Position numbers and translations under genes: made by a program. This document shows positions 1 through 8,286 of a stretch of DNA of 64,000 nt, one piece after another. A model generated the notes under the pieces. It ran no database searches. It was not told the origin of the DNA and saw nothing but the letters and a program-made list of their open reading frames with translations. Source of the DNA: FEN-1073 sp963780865 (GTDB lineage Bacteria; Chloroflexota; Anaerolineae; Anaerolineales; RBG-16-64-43). How positions within the stretch are numbered: position 1 is the first letter of the stretch; every line of letters starts with the position of its first letter. The stretch is from contig CAWADT010000016.1 in the NCBI GenBank assembly GCA_963780865.1, forward strand, positions 62,001 through 126,000, given 5' to 3'.

Positions 1-146
1 ACGTACGCCAGCAGCATCGCTCCCAGGATGGGCCAATACATCGCCGGGAGCGGGATAAACCCGAGCGCGGGAGCCAGCGGCGAGACGGTCAGCCACGCCC
101 CAACCGCGACGATGGCGAGCGAGGTGGCGATCAACGGCAGCCGCAC
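1..146 (-). pseudogene. C-terminal remnant of an MgtA-like Mg2+ P-type ATPase
   Basis: The minus strand reads VRLPLIATSLAIVAVG, then WLTVSPLAP, then IPLPAMYWPIL up to the window edge. This resembles the last two membrane helices of MgtA-type magnesium-importing P-type ATPases (the xxPLxxxxSxLA...LPLxYxPxL pattern). The frame is open upstream only to an in-frame TGA near position 195, and the MFS gene occupies the space where the catalytic part should lie. Only the C-terminal end can therefore be present in this orientation, and it continues left of the window. I infer a truncated gene fragment. An unrelated hydrophobic ORF remains possible because only 48 residues are visible. Confidence 0.45.
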
Positions 147-228
147 TATCCTACAACAAAAATAATATTTATGGAATCGGATTGCCGTTCATCCGACGAC
201 GCCCGGGGGTCGCCGGCCGCTCGACTCT

Positions 229-1395
229 TCACGATCGTTTTCCGGCCAGGAGAAAAACAGGGAGGGCGGCCAGCTGAGCCGCAACGGAAAAGACGATCAA
301 CGCCGGAAGAGAGACCTCATACAGAAGGCCCATCACCGCGCTTCCAAGAAACCAGGCCGCCCCGAAGCCGGTGTCGAACACGCCGTAAGCCGTGCTTCTC
401 TTTTCCACGGGGGTCACGCCGGTCAGCGCGGCTTTGAGCAGCGAATCCTGCGCCCCAATCCCGATCCCCCACAATACCATCCCGATCAACGCGAAAGACA
501 AGCCGCCCAGGAAAACCAATGGTGCGAAAAACGCGGCGAGGAAGAACGCCAGCACAAGCGTGAAGACGCCGAGCCGGTCGTAGAGTCCGCCGAACACCAG
601 CGCAGCCAGGGCGCCGGTCGCCATCGCGACGGCGTAGAGCAGCGGAGTGGCGACGACCGATACGCTGCCCGCCTTCTGAAAGTGGAACGCGATCAGGGAG
701 AAATCCGCGAATCCGGCAGCGATTAACCCCCCAGCCGCCAGATACAACCAATAGGCGCGCGAAAAACCCTTCGCCTGCAGCGGGACTGGCGCGCGGTTAT
801 CCAATTCCTGCGGCCGCGGGAACCACAGCCGGGCGATGGTCAGTGTTATCAGGCAGAGCAGCGCCGAAACAAGCAGTACGGCAAACCCCTCGCGGTATCC
901 TCCGCGCAAATAAAGAACCAGCGCTACGATCATTGGCCCGATAGTCGCTCCGCCCTGATCCATCGCCTCGTTGAGTCCGAACACCCAGCCGATTCCCATC
1001 TTCCCGCCGGTGTAGGAAAGCATCGTTTCCACCGAGGGACGGCGGATGGCGCGCCCCGTCCGTTCTGCAATCATCAGCGCCGCCGCCGCCGGCCAGGATC
1101 CGGCCAGCGCGAGCGCCGGCACCGCCAGCATGTTGATCGCATACCCTAGGAAGGCAACCGCCCAATAGCGGTGTGTTTTATCCGCGAGGTATCCCGTCAC
1201 CGAGCGTAGTGCGTATCCGGCGAACTCGCCGAAGCCCGCCACCGCGCCGACCCACGCCGCGCTCGCCCCCAGCATTCCGAGAAACGGACCGGTGATGCTG
1301 CGCGCTCCCTCGTAGGTAAGGTCGGCAAACAGATTGACCAGACCGATGAGCAAAACAAACCGCAAAGCCGTGGATTTGGAGAGGATTTTTGTCAT
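229..1395 (-). CDS. MFS transporter, 12-TM
   Basis: This 388-residue integral membrane protein is made of about twelve hydrophobic segments. It has an MFS-like loop 2-3 motif (GYLADKTHRYW, near residues 67-77) and a symmetrical second half containing GGLYDRLGVF. The start is set at the ATG at 1395, which follows AGAGG; an in-frame extension to 1482 adds a charged stretch with no membrane character and is rejected. The substrate cannot be told. The motif LTYEGARSITGPFL near the N-terminus is typical of a common family of uncharacterised MFS exporters. The gene is monocistronic here: it faces away from serS and ends 80 bases from an mgtA-like fragment on the same strand. Confidence 0.85.
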   Translation of the reverse strand: MTKILSKSTALRFVLLIGLVNLFADLTYEGARSITGPFLGMLGASAAWVGAVAGFGEFAGYALRSVTGYLADKTHRYWAVAFLGYAINMLAVPALALAGSWPAAAALMIAERTGRAIRRPSVETMLSYTGGKMGIGWVFGLNEAMDQGGATIGPMIVALVLYLRGGYREGFAVLLVSALLCLITLTIARLWFPRPQELDNRAPVPLQAKGFSRAYWLYLAAGGLIAAGFADFSLIAFHFQKAGSVSVVATPLLYAVAMATGALAALVFGGLYDRLGVFTLVLAFFLAAFFAPLVFLGGLSFALIGMVLWGIGIGAQDSLLKAALTGVTPVEKRSTAYGVFDTGFGAAWFLGSAVMGLLYEVSLPALIVFSVAAQLAALPVFLLAGKRS

Positions 1396-1421
1396 GGCAA
1401 AACCTCTCTGATATTTTTCCC

Positions 1422-1448
1422 GTAGCCGGGACGGCCCGTCCCGGCTAC
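1422..1448. repeat. 27-bp perfect palindrome, GTAGCCGGGA family
   Basis: GTAGCCGGGACGG pairs with CCGTCCCGGCTAC around one central base. It lies just upstream of the MFS start. A second member sits at 24423-24451, and a half copy (CCGGCTACATTCT) follows at about 1484. Confidence 0.85.
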
Positions 1449-1652
1449 ATTCTTTTTCACTATATTTATCGGAACAGACCATCCGGCTACATTCTATTTC
1501 GTCTCCGCTTCACATCCTCTTGGAACATTTCTGGATTTTATTCTACAACTCCCGCGATTAACGGATTGTCAGAATCCGCCCGGCCAAGGTTTTTTCCGCC
1601 GCCGTCCTTGACGCCCCTCTCGTTTCTTGCCATCCCATCCTCCCTCCCTAAT

Positions 1653-1693
1653 CCCTCCCTCCTTCCCGTATCACGGGAAGGAGGGAGGGGGAG
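1653..1693. repeat. Palindromic element, CCTTCCCGT...ACGGGAAGG family
   Basis: CCCTCCTTCCCGT and ACGGGAAGGAGGG form a long hairpin around ATC. Related cores lie at about 8226, 20960, 23159 and 27806, always between genes. Confidence 0.85.
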
Positions 1694-1840
1694 AGGATTC
1701 CATGTTTGCAGGAAATCATTCTTTGGGGAGGGTAGATGGGGCGGTCACCCGCGGCCTCAAATTCAATCCGTTGCCCCGATCGGCGGATTCCATCGCAGCA
1801 TCCTAAGGCGTTTGGAATTTGTTTCCAACCTCCCGCGTCC

Positions 1841-1868
1841 TTGACGCCCTATCTCCCTCCTGTATAAT
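1841..1868 (+). promoter_or_regulatory. Sigma-70-type promoter of serS
   Basis: TTGACG (1841-1846) and TATAAT (1863-1868) are 16 bases apart, with a TG just before the -10. This predicts a transcript start near 1875 and a leader of about 80 bases before serS. Confidence 0.7.
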
Positions 1869-1953
1869 CCGACCACGATCCGCGCAAAGAGGCGCCCGCT
1901 TGCGTCCACGCTCCGGTGAACGCCCGGCGCGGGATTGCTTCACGGAGAAAGCC

Positions 1954-3228
1954 ATGCTCGATATCAACTACGTCCGGTCCCATCCGGAGGAAATCCGCAA
2001 ATCCCTGCGCCAGCGCAACACCGACGCGCCGCTCGACCTGGCGCTCGACGCCGACGCGCGCCGGCGGACGCTGCTGGGCGAGGTGGAAACGCTCAAAGCG
2101 GAACGCAACGCCGCGAGCAAGGAAATTAGCAAGCTAAAGGATTCGACCGAGCGCGAATCTAAAATCGCCGAGATGAAAAAGGTCGGCGACCGGGTGGCGG
2201 CGCTGGACGAGGAAGTGCGCCAAGTCGAGGACGAGCTGCACCGGGCTCTTTCCGCGATCCCCAACCTGCCCGACCCGCGCACCCCCATCGGCCGCGACGA
2301 AAGCGAAAACGTCGTTTTGCGGACCGCGGGGGAAATAAAACAATTTTCCTTCGAACCCAAGGCGCACTGGGACCTGGGGCCGGCGCTGGGGATCATCAAC
2401 TTCGAACAGGGCGCGCGGATGACCGGCACGCGCTTTTACGTCCTGCACGGCGCGGGGGCGCGGCTGCAGCGCGCGCTGATTTCCTGGATGGTCGACCTGC
2501 ACGTCCGCCAAGGATACCGGGAAGTGTACCCGCCTTTCATGGTGCGCGGCGACGCGCTGTTCGCCGCGGGCCAGCTCCCGAAGTTCGCCGACAACCTCTA
2601 CCACGACGCGGAAGAGGATCTGTGGATGGTGCCCACCGCCGAGGTGCCGCTGACCAATTTGCACGCCGGCGAAATTCTGGAAGCGGACCGGCTCCCGCTG
2701 TGGTACACCGCCTACACCGCCTGCTTCCGGCGCGAGAAGATGGCCGCCGGGCGCGACGTGCGCGGGATCAAGCGCGTCCACCAGTTCGACAAAGTAGAGA
2801 TGTATAAATTCTGCCTGCCGGAAACCGCGGACACCGAGCTGGAGAAGATGCTCGCCGACGCGGAACAGACCTGCGCGGAATTGGGGTTGACCTACCGGGT
2901 GAAGGCGCTCTGCACGGGCGATCTCGGCTTCTGCGCGACGCGCACCTTTGACGTCGAGGTGTGGGCGCCGGGCGCGGGGGAATGGCTGGAGGTTTCATCG
3001 GTAAGCCATTGCGGGGATTTTCAAGCGCGCCGCGCCGGGATCCGCGTCCGCCGCGAAAAGGGCGCGAAGCCGGAGCTCATCCATACGCTCAACGGCTCAG
3101 GGCTGGCGCTGCCGCGGACAATGATTGCAATTCTGGAAAATTACCAACAAGAAGATGGAACCATCGAGATTCCCGAGGCGCTGCGGCCGTTGATGGGGGG
3201 AATGAAAGCGATAGAAAAAGAAAAATAG
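1954..3228 (+). CDS. serS: Seryl-tRNA synthetase
   Basis: A class II aminoacyl-tRNA synthetase that charges tRNA-Ser (and tRNA-Sec) with serine in the cytoplasm. The 424-residue length is typical. The N-terminal region (about 1-110) is the antiparallel coiled-coil arm that grips the long variable arm of tRNA-Ser. Family motifs follow: GARMTGTRFYVL, the motif 2 region FRREKMAAGRDVRGIKRVHQF, and the motif 3 region LNGSGLALPRTMIAILENYQ near the C-terminus. The ATG at 1954 gives the canonical start MLDINYVRSHPEEIRKSLRQR; the frame is open for another 45 codons upstream but that part is unlike SerRS. It is monocistronic, with its own promoter and a terminator 50 bases downstream. Confidence 0.97.
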   Translation: MLDINYVRSHPEEIRKSLRQRNTDAPLDLALDADARRRTLLGEVETLKAERNAASKEISKLKDSTERESKIAEMKKVGDRVAALDEEVRQVEDELHRALSAIPNLPDPRTPIGRDESENVVLRTAGEIKQFSFEPKAHWDLGPALGIINFEQGARMTGTRFYVLHGAGARLQRALISWMVDLHVRQGYREVYPPFMVRGDALFAAGQLPKFADNLYHDAEEDLWMVPTAEVPLTNLHAGEILEADRLPLWYTAYTACFRREKMAAGRDVRGIKRVHQFDKVEMYKFCLPETADTELEKMLADAEQTCAELGLTYRVKALCTGDLGFCATRTFDVEVWAPGAGEWLEVSSVSHCGDFQARRAGIRVRREKGAKPELIHTLNGSGLALPRTMIAILENYQQEDGTIEIPEALRPLMGGMKAIEKEK

Positions 3229-3279
3229 AGGGCGGTCGAAGTTTCAGCGTATCATATCAAACGATCACCAGATATTACC

Positions 3280-3302
3280 AAGCCCGCCTTCGCGGGCTTT
3301 TT
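3280..3302 (+). terminator. Intrinsic terminator of serS
   Basis: AAGCCCGC, loop CTTC, GCGGGCTT followed by a short T-run, 50 bases after the serS stop. Confidence 0.85.
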
Positions 3303-3328
3303 GCACTCGTTCAATGATTTCCGCTCGT

Positions 3329-3469
3329 CCATCCCATCCTCCAACCCCTTTCCCCTGCCTCCTTCTGTGATACGGCCTGTCCTCAAGCGAAGCGAGGGGA
3401 GAAGGAGGAAGGGGATTAAATGGTTCGATCTGCTCAGGGAGGCCATATAGGGGTAGGAGAATAGTATGG
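3329..3469. repeat. MITE-like intergenic element with inverted ends
   Basis: The left end CCATCCCATCCTCCAACCCC is matched, inverted and imperfectly, by GGGGTAGGAGAATAGTATGG at the right end. Inside is a degenerate copy of the CTTCC/GGAAG palindrome. Comparable composite elements are at 8171-8278, 22877-23249 and 27751-27898. No coding capacity. Confidence 0.6.
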
Positions 3470-3479
3470 TAAGGGAATT

Positions 3480-3522
3480 TAAAAAATAAGAGCGGCTCAA
3501 ACGAGCCGCTCTTATTTTTTTT
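3480..3522. terminator. Bidirectional intrinsic terminator
   Basis: AAGAGCGGCTC, loop AAAC, GAGCCGCTCTT, with A-rich sequence on the left and a T-run on the right. It would end the FHA gene on the minus strand and any serS read-through on the plus strand. Confidence 0.85.
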
Positions 3523-3546
3523 CGATTGTTCTCCCTCAATCTAGGA

Positions 3547-4119
3547 TCATCCACAAGTCGTGATCAGGCCGAAGATCGAATTGAACGGCGGCGTGCAGTA
3601 CAGGTTGGCGCTATCGAAGAGGTATCCACCAACCAGAACGATGATGCAGAGAAAGATAATCACCAGGAAGCAACCAAGCCACAGCGGAAATCCCCCCTTC
3701 TTGGCCGGCGCAGGGGCTTGCGGCGCGTACTGCGGCTGGGGTGCGGGAGGAGGAGGCGCCGGCTGGCGCGTGGCCGCCTGCCCCCGTCCGGGCGCCGCCA
3801 CCGTGGGCGCCGCTCCTTCGCCTTGGAAGGAGAGCATCACATTTTCGCCGAACCCCACCTCGTCACCGGGATTGAGCTGGCGCGGAGAGGAGATCCGCTG
3901 GCGGTTGATGAACGTTCCATTGGTGGAGCCGAGGTCCTCCAGGAGGAACGTCGCACCGCGCCGCGAGAGGCGGGCATGGTTGCGGGACAATTCCGCATCC
4001 TGGATGACGATATCGTTGGTGGCTTCGCGGCCGATGCTCATCGAATCCATGTTGAGTTCGAACACTTTGCCGGGGTTGGGCCCCGCGCTCATTACCAGAC
4101 GATATTTTTCGCCGGACAT
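3547..4119 (-). CDS. FHA-domain protein with C-terminal membrane anchor
   Basis: This 190-residue protein begins with a forkhead-associated domain (about 8-100), which binds phosphothreonine peptides. The conserved residues are visible: Gly30-Arg31, Ser45-Arg-Asn-His48 and Ser65-Thr-Asn-Gly68. A low-complexity Pro/Ala/Gln linker (105-140) leads to one hydrophobic helix (about 144-166) and a short Cys-containing tail, so the FHA domain probably sits on the cytoplasmic face of the membrane. The SD GGAGGAG precedes the ATG. No Ser/Thr kinase or phosphatase is adjacent, so the phosphorylated partner is not known from this window. Confidence 0.9.
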   Translation of the reverse strand: MSGEKYRLVMSAGPNPGKVFELNMDSMSIGREATNDIVIQDAELSRNHARLSRRGATFLLEDLGSTNGTFINRQRISSPRQLNPGDEVGFGENVMLSFQGEGAAPTVAAPGRGQAATRQPAPPPPAPQPQYAPQAPAPAKKGGFPLWLGCFLVIIFLCIIVLVGGYLFDSANLYCTPPFNSIFGLITTCG

Positions 4120-4206
4120 AATCTCCTCCTGGGATAGGGGATACTCGGAGTGTACAACCGCTTCCGCGGGAAGTCAAACGCGGAAGGGTTCGAGCGAGTC
4201 TATCGA

Positions 4207-4237
4207 GACCTGTCAGGTCTTGAAGGCCTGACAGGTC
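4207..4237. repeat. CCTGACAGG-family palindrome
   Basis: GACCTGTCAGG and CCTGACAGGTC flank a 9-base loop just past the 3' end of the GH38 gene. It belongs to the same family as the hairpins at 58208-58244 and 59426-59463. Confidence 0.85.
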
Positions 4238-4248
4238 TATTGCCGACC

Positions 4249-7161
4249 TCAACGGAAGACCACCGAAACAATTTCGTGCCCCTTCACGGCAAAGCTCACT
4301 TCGCCTCCGCGCCCGGTCCGCAGCGCGCCGGTTCGTTCCTCCGCCAGGTTGGCCCGCTCGGCTCGGGCGAAGACGCGCCACGGCCGGACCCGCGCGCGAA
4401 TGGCTTCGCCGGTTGCATTCCAACCGCGAACGAGGAGTCCGCGTCCGTCCGCGGTCCTTTTGATCGCGCTGATCTCGAACGCCGGCGGCGTCGCCTCCAC
4501 AAACGATCCTTCCGCCGGAAGAGATCCTCTATGCGCGCCGGTTTCCGCCGCGCGCAGCGGCGATTCAAATGCGCGCGCCTCGCGCGACGCCGCGAGCCAA
4601 TCCCCGTCGTGGGGGATGATCGCATAATCGAACGCCCACTCACCCTGCATCTGCGCACCCGGCAGCGGCAGCATCGGCCCGGCGTGGCCCGTGCGCGAAG
4701 GGAAGTCGTCGCGCGAGAGCCAACCCACGCAGCGCAGCAGGGTAAGCGCGAGCTCGCGCCCTTGCACCACCTCCACTTCGGGCAGGCCGCGGTTGGCGAT
4801 CATCAGCCCCCGCCGCGAGGTCGAAAGGTCGGTGAAATCGCGCTGCGGCGCTTCCGGCCGCCAGCGCTCCACCCAGTCCGAATCGTCGGCGGGCGGCCGG
4901 CTCTCGCGCTCGACCACTTCGAAATGTCCGTCGAACCGCGCGACGGGTTTCTCCGCCGAGGCGTCCTCCCCAAACGGGAAGTGAACCCGCAGGCGGTGAT
5001 CCAGCGCGCGGTTGACGACCACCGTATGGATATCGGCGCGCGGCACTCCGTTCACGAGGGTGACGCGGGTGGTGATGGGAATGCGCACGGTCGCCTTGCC
5101 GCGGTTTTTGCGGTCTGCGGCAAGCATGGCCGGCGCGGCCATCTCCAAATCCACCTCCAGCGTTTGTTCCACCGCGGCCGGGCGCACGCGGACCGACCTC
5201 GGCCGGGCGCGGATGACAGAATCGCGCGCGGGGGGACAGTAGTTGTAACTGTCGCCGCAATCGCCCCCGTCGAGAAAACGGTTTAATCCGCGATAGGTTA
5301 CGCCGCTGCGCTTGTCCAACAGACTCAGCGTCCCGTCGGCGGCGGCCGCCACCCGGAAAAATTCGTTTTCGATCGCCGCCGGTGTCCGCCGGGCGGTCAG
5401 TCTTCCGATGAAATATTTTCCGACAGCCGTCTGTGAAAACCGTATTCCCATGGGCATAAGCGCGCGCGCCAGCGGAGGAAGGAGGATCGGCGCCTGAGGC
5501 GCTGTGATTTTGTTTCGCAACCGGAAGGCTTTCCAACCGAAGCCGGGGATCCTCGGCGCGGCAAATACCACCTTGGCCGAGGCTTCGTTGCGCGCCCGGA
5601 TGTGGTACTTGGCAATCGTCGCATCGGCCAGATATTCTCGGAAGCCGTCGGTCGCGCGCCGCCAGGCCTGCGGATCCGGGGCGGAATCCTCGGCCATGAC
5701 GGCGTCCACCCGCAGCGTATCTCCCTCGCGGCGGAAGCGGACATCCCGCAGCGAAAGATTCCCTGCCCGCCCTTCGGAAAGATTGCCGACGATCCCGCGC
5801 AGGCTGGCGGGGTCCAGCACGACGTTGATCCATTCGGCCGTCGCGCCTCCCGCCGCCTGGTGGGGAATGATCACGCCGCGGGCGTCGGCAATTTCGAAGG
5901 CTTCCCATTCCGGAGGCGGATGCACCTCCGCCTCCACCAGGTCCGTGCGCGGGCCGGAGGTGGGATTGAAAACTACGATCGCGTGCGGGTCCGCCCGCGT
6001 GTCGACCGAAGCGGCGAGCGCCGCCAGGCTCGCGCGGACGACCTCGCCGCCGATCTGCTCGGCCTGGGTGAAGCGTGGCTTCATCTCCTCGTGAACCTCG
6101 TCGATCGAACAACCGCAGATCGAATCGTGCGGATGATTTTGAATGAGCAGCCGCCAGGCGGCATGCAGCGCGCCGGAGGAGTTGCGCACCAGTCCGTCAA
6201 AGGTGGCATCCTTCCTCCCGACGAGCGACGCAAACGCCGAGAACGGCTCCGCCCAGCGCTCGAGCAGCGTTTCGCACTCGCGGTTGCGCTGTTTGATCCA
6301 CATCCGGGAGGAAAGCACACCGGGGAGAAGGTGGTGGCGCTTGGGGGAGCGCAACTCGCCCGCAACCTCCGGCAGCTCGAGCTTGCGGGAGCGAATCTCG
6401 GCGCTCACGGCCGCGAAATATTTCGGCAGGGTGGAATGAATCAACCGGTCGCCTTGCAGCTTTCCGGCGGCAGAGCGGATCGCGGCGGCGGTGTCGGGCG
6501 GCGGCGCCATATGGTCCGTGCCGTGCATGAGCAGCAAATCATGGACCGCCGAATGCGGCCGGAGCGAATCCCGCCGCGCGGCGGCCTCCCGCGCAAACAG
6601 CGCCGGGTCCGCCGTGGGCAGACCCGCGGCGTTGTCGTACCCATCGCGCAGGTACGCGGCCAGCACGCGCGAGCCGTCCGGCGATTGCCACCACAGCTCG
6701 CACGGTTCGTCCGAAAGCCCGCGCCGGAAGGCCGCCCATTCGATACCAAACCCGCGCAGAATCTGCGGCAACTGCCCAATATGGCCGAAGGGATCCGGCG
6801 TGTATCCCACCGGCAGGCGCGCGCCGAATTCTCGGCACAGCCGCGCCCCTTCCAGCAAATTGCGAATCGTGGACTCGGGACTTACGAGGAACTCGTCGGG
6901 CAGGATATGCCACGGACCGATGAGGATCCTGCCCGCGCGAATATAACTCCGGAGTTCCGCTTCGCGCTCCGGGCGTATCTCGAGGTAATCCTCCAGCACG
7001 ATCGTCTGGCCGTCGAGCATGAAATATTTGTAGTCCGGATCCCGCGCCAGCAGATCGAGCAGGCCGTCGATCAGCCGGACGAGTTGGAGGCGAAAAGCCT
7101 GGTAGGGCTTGTACCATTCGCGGTCCCAATGCGTATGCGAAATAAGGTGAAGCGTAGTCAT
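4249..7161 (-). CDS. Alpha-mannosidase, glycoside hydrolase family 38
   Basis: A 970-residue retaining alpha-mannosidase that removes alpha-linked mannose from glycans in a zinc-dependent reaction. The N-terminal catalytic domain starts at once with HTHWDREWYKPYQ. By analogy with GH38 structures His11 and Asp13 are zinc ligands, and Asp123 in TPDPFGHIGQLPQI is the nucleophile and a third ligand. The fourth ligand is the His of NHPHDSICGCSIDEVH. The C-terminal half is the beta-sandwich region usual in this family. The ATG at 7161 is preceded by GGAGGATTG; a 36-codon in-frame extension covers intergenic repeat and is rejected. There is no signal peptide, so it should act in the cytoplasm on imported oligosaccharides. 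No transporter is next to it. Confidence 0.93.
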   Translation of the reverse strand: MTTLHLISHTHWDREWYKPYQAFRLQLVRLIDGLLDLLARDPDYKYFMLDGQTIVLEDYLEIRPEREAELRSYIRAGRILIGPWHILPDEFLVSPESTIRNLLEGARLCREFGARLPVGYTPDPFGHIGQLPQILRGFGIEWAAFRRGLSDEPCELWWQSPDGSRVLAAYLRDGYDNAAGLPTADPALFAREAAARRDSLRPHSAVHDLLLMHGTDHMAPPPDTAAAIRSAAGKLQGDRLIHSTLPKYFAAVSAEIRSRKLELPEVAGELRSPKRHHLLPGVLSSRMWIKQRNRECETLLERWAEPFSAFASLVGRKDATFDGLVRNSSGALHAAWRLLIQNHPHDSICGCSIDEVHEEMKPRFTQAEQIGGEVVRASLAALAASVDTRADPHAIVVFNPTSGPRTDLVEAEVHPPPEWEAFEIADARGVIIPHQAAGGATAEWINVVLDPASLRGIVGNLSEGRAGNLSLRDVRFRREGDTLRVDAVMAEDSAPDPQAWRRATDGFREYLADATIAKYHIRARNEASAKVVFAAPRIPGFGWKAFRLRNKITAPQAPILLPPLARALMPMGIRFSQTAVGKYFIGRLTARRTPAAIENEFFRVAAAADGTLSLLDKRSGVTYRGLNRFLDGGDCGDSYNYCPPARDSVIRARPRSVRVRPAAVEQTLEVDLEMAAPAMLAADRKNRGKATVRIPITTRVTLVNGVPRADIHTVVVNRALDHRLRVHFPFGEDASAEKPVARFDGHFEVVERESRPPADDSDWVERWRPEAPQRDFTDLSTSRRGLMIANRGLPEVEVVQGRELALTLLRCVGWLSRDDFPSRTGHAGPMLPLPGAQMQGEWAFDYAIIPHDGDWLAASREARAFESPLRAAETGAHRGSLPAEGSFVEATPPAFEISAIKRTADGRGLLVRGWNATGEAIRARVRPWRVFARAERANLAEERTGALRTGRGGEVSFAVKGHEIVSVVFR

Positions 7162-7183
7162 CAATCCTCCAGCCCCTCTTTGG

Positions 7184-7214
7184 TCCTCCCGCTTGCCAAA
7201 GGCAAATGGGAGGA
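7184..7214. repeat. Intergenic hairpin
   Basis: TCCTCCC-GC-TTGCC pairs with GGCAA-AT-GGGAGGA around AAA between the hydrolase and mannosidase genes. It is probably a diverged member of the polypyrimidine palindrome family. Confidence 0.6.
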
Positions 7215-7232
7215 CAGTGGTTTTCAGGGAGG

Positions 7233-8150
7233 TCAACTTGCTGTCAGCGTGGAAAGAATCTCCTCCCAATACCTAAAGATCAACAAATGGCTTTCGCCCT
7301 CCAGAAAACGGGCGCGGCAATCGGGCAGCAGGCGGGCAATCGCTTGCCCCATTCCCACCGGCGCATCGGGATCCTGCATCCCATGCCAGAGGTGAACCGG
7401 CATTCCAATTTCTTCCAGCGCAAATCCCCACGGCCGGGTCAACAGAAATCCCTCCCAGGCGTGCCCAAGCAATCCCGCGCGGAATGCCTCGCGCGTGCTG
7501 TCGAGGCAAATCTGCAGCGCGCCCGGCATCGCCAGCATTGCATTATCCGGATTGGCCGGGTTGCGATGGTCCGGGTGGACATATTCCTCCGGGTGATCCC
7601 GGCCGCGCCGGAAAATAAAATACATGGCCATTCGGAAGAGGGGCCAGGGCAGCCTGCGGCCGAGCGTGAACCCGAGCCGGTTTTGCAGGATGATCCCGTC
7701 GAGCCCCGCTTTTGCGGATTGTTTTTGATTGATATCCGCAGGTGAACGCGGGGCGGGCGTACCGAGCGCGCCGACCGGGGCGAGGCCGGAGATCACGCCT
7801 GCGAACGTCAACCGAATTGGAATAAATGCCGCGCACGCCAGAACGTACGGCCCGCCACCGGAATGGCCGCAGACCGCAAAGCGCGCCAGCCCCAGCGCAT
7901 CCGCGAGCGCGCTCACATCCGCCGGCCAATCGCAAATGCGGCGGCCGGGCTGGAAGGAAGATCCCCCATATCCCGGCCGGTCGACCGTGATCAACCGCAC
8001 CCGCATCCGCGCGGTCAGATCATCCAGCGGAGGACGAAAGATGCGCGAGCCGGGAATGCCGTGAAATAGGAAGACCGGCTGGCCGCGCGGATCCCCATAT
8101 TCGGCATAGGCCAGGCGCCGGCCGTCCTGTAGGACGATCGAAGAGTCCAT
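7233..8150 (-). CDS. Alpha/beta-hydrolase fold protein
   Basis: A 305-residue serine hydrolase of the alpha/beta fold. The oxyanion motif HGIPGS is at 30-35 and the nucleophile elbow GHSGG at 95-99 (Ser97). The acid is probably the Asp in MQDPDAPVG and the catalytic His lies in LEGESHLLIF near the C-terminus. A cap-like insertion of about 90 residues separates the core halves. The substrate is unknown; esterase, lipase-like or haloalkane-dehalogenase-like roles cannot be separated by eye. The start is uncertain: an AAGGAG lies 14 bases before the ATG at 8150 and overlaps an in-frame GTG at 8165, so the ATG is preferred. It runs in the same direction as the mannosidase, 71 bases apart. Confidence 0.85.
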   Translation of the reverse strand: MDSSIVLQDGRRLAYAEYGDPRGQPVFLFHGIPGSRIFRPPLDDLTARMRVRLITVDRPGYGGSSFQPGRRICDWPADVSALADALGLARFAVCGHSGGGPYVLACAAFIPIRLTFAGVISGLAPVGALGTPAPRSPADINQKQSAKAGLDGIILQNRLGFTLGRRLPWPLFRMAMYFIFRRGRDHPEEYVHPDHRNPANPDNAMLAMPGALQICLDSTREAFRAGLLGHAWEGFLLTRPWGFALEEIGMPVHLWHGMQDPDAPVGMGQAIARLLPDCRARFLEGESHLLIFRYWEEILSTLTAS

Positions 8151-8170
8151 TTGGAAGTTTCTCACTCCTT

Positions 8171-8278
8171 CTGACCCATCCCCCTACCCCTCCATTGTTA
8201 AATATACATTTTTGCTAATTCTTATCCCCTTCCCATGATGGGAAGGGGGAAGGGGCCAGGGGTAGGAGGTTAGGTCAG
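8171..8278. repeat. MITE-like element with CTGACC/GGTCAG ends
   Basis: Starts CTGACCCATCCCCCTACCCC and ends GGGGTAGGAGGTTAGGTCAG, with the palindrome CCCCTTCCCATGATGGGAAGG at 8226-8248 in its middle. It fills the gap between two minus-strand genes. Confidence 0.65.
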
Positions 8279-8286
8279 TCTCCATT

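Noticed and set aside
5602..7395. A 597-codon open frame on the plus strand
   Set aside because: Antisense to the GH38 mannosidase; high-GC third positions keep this frame open.
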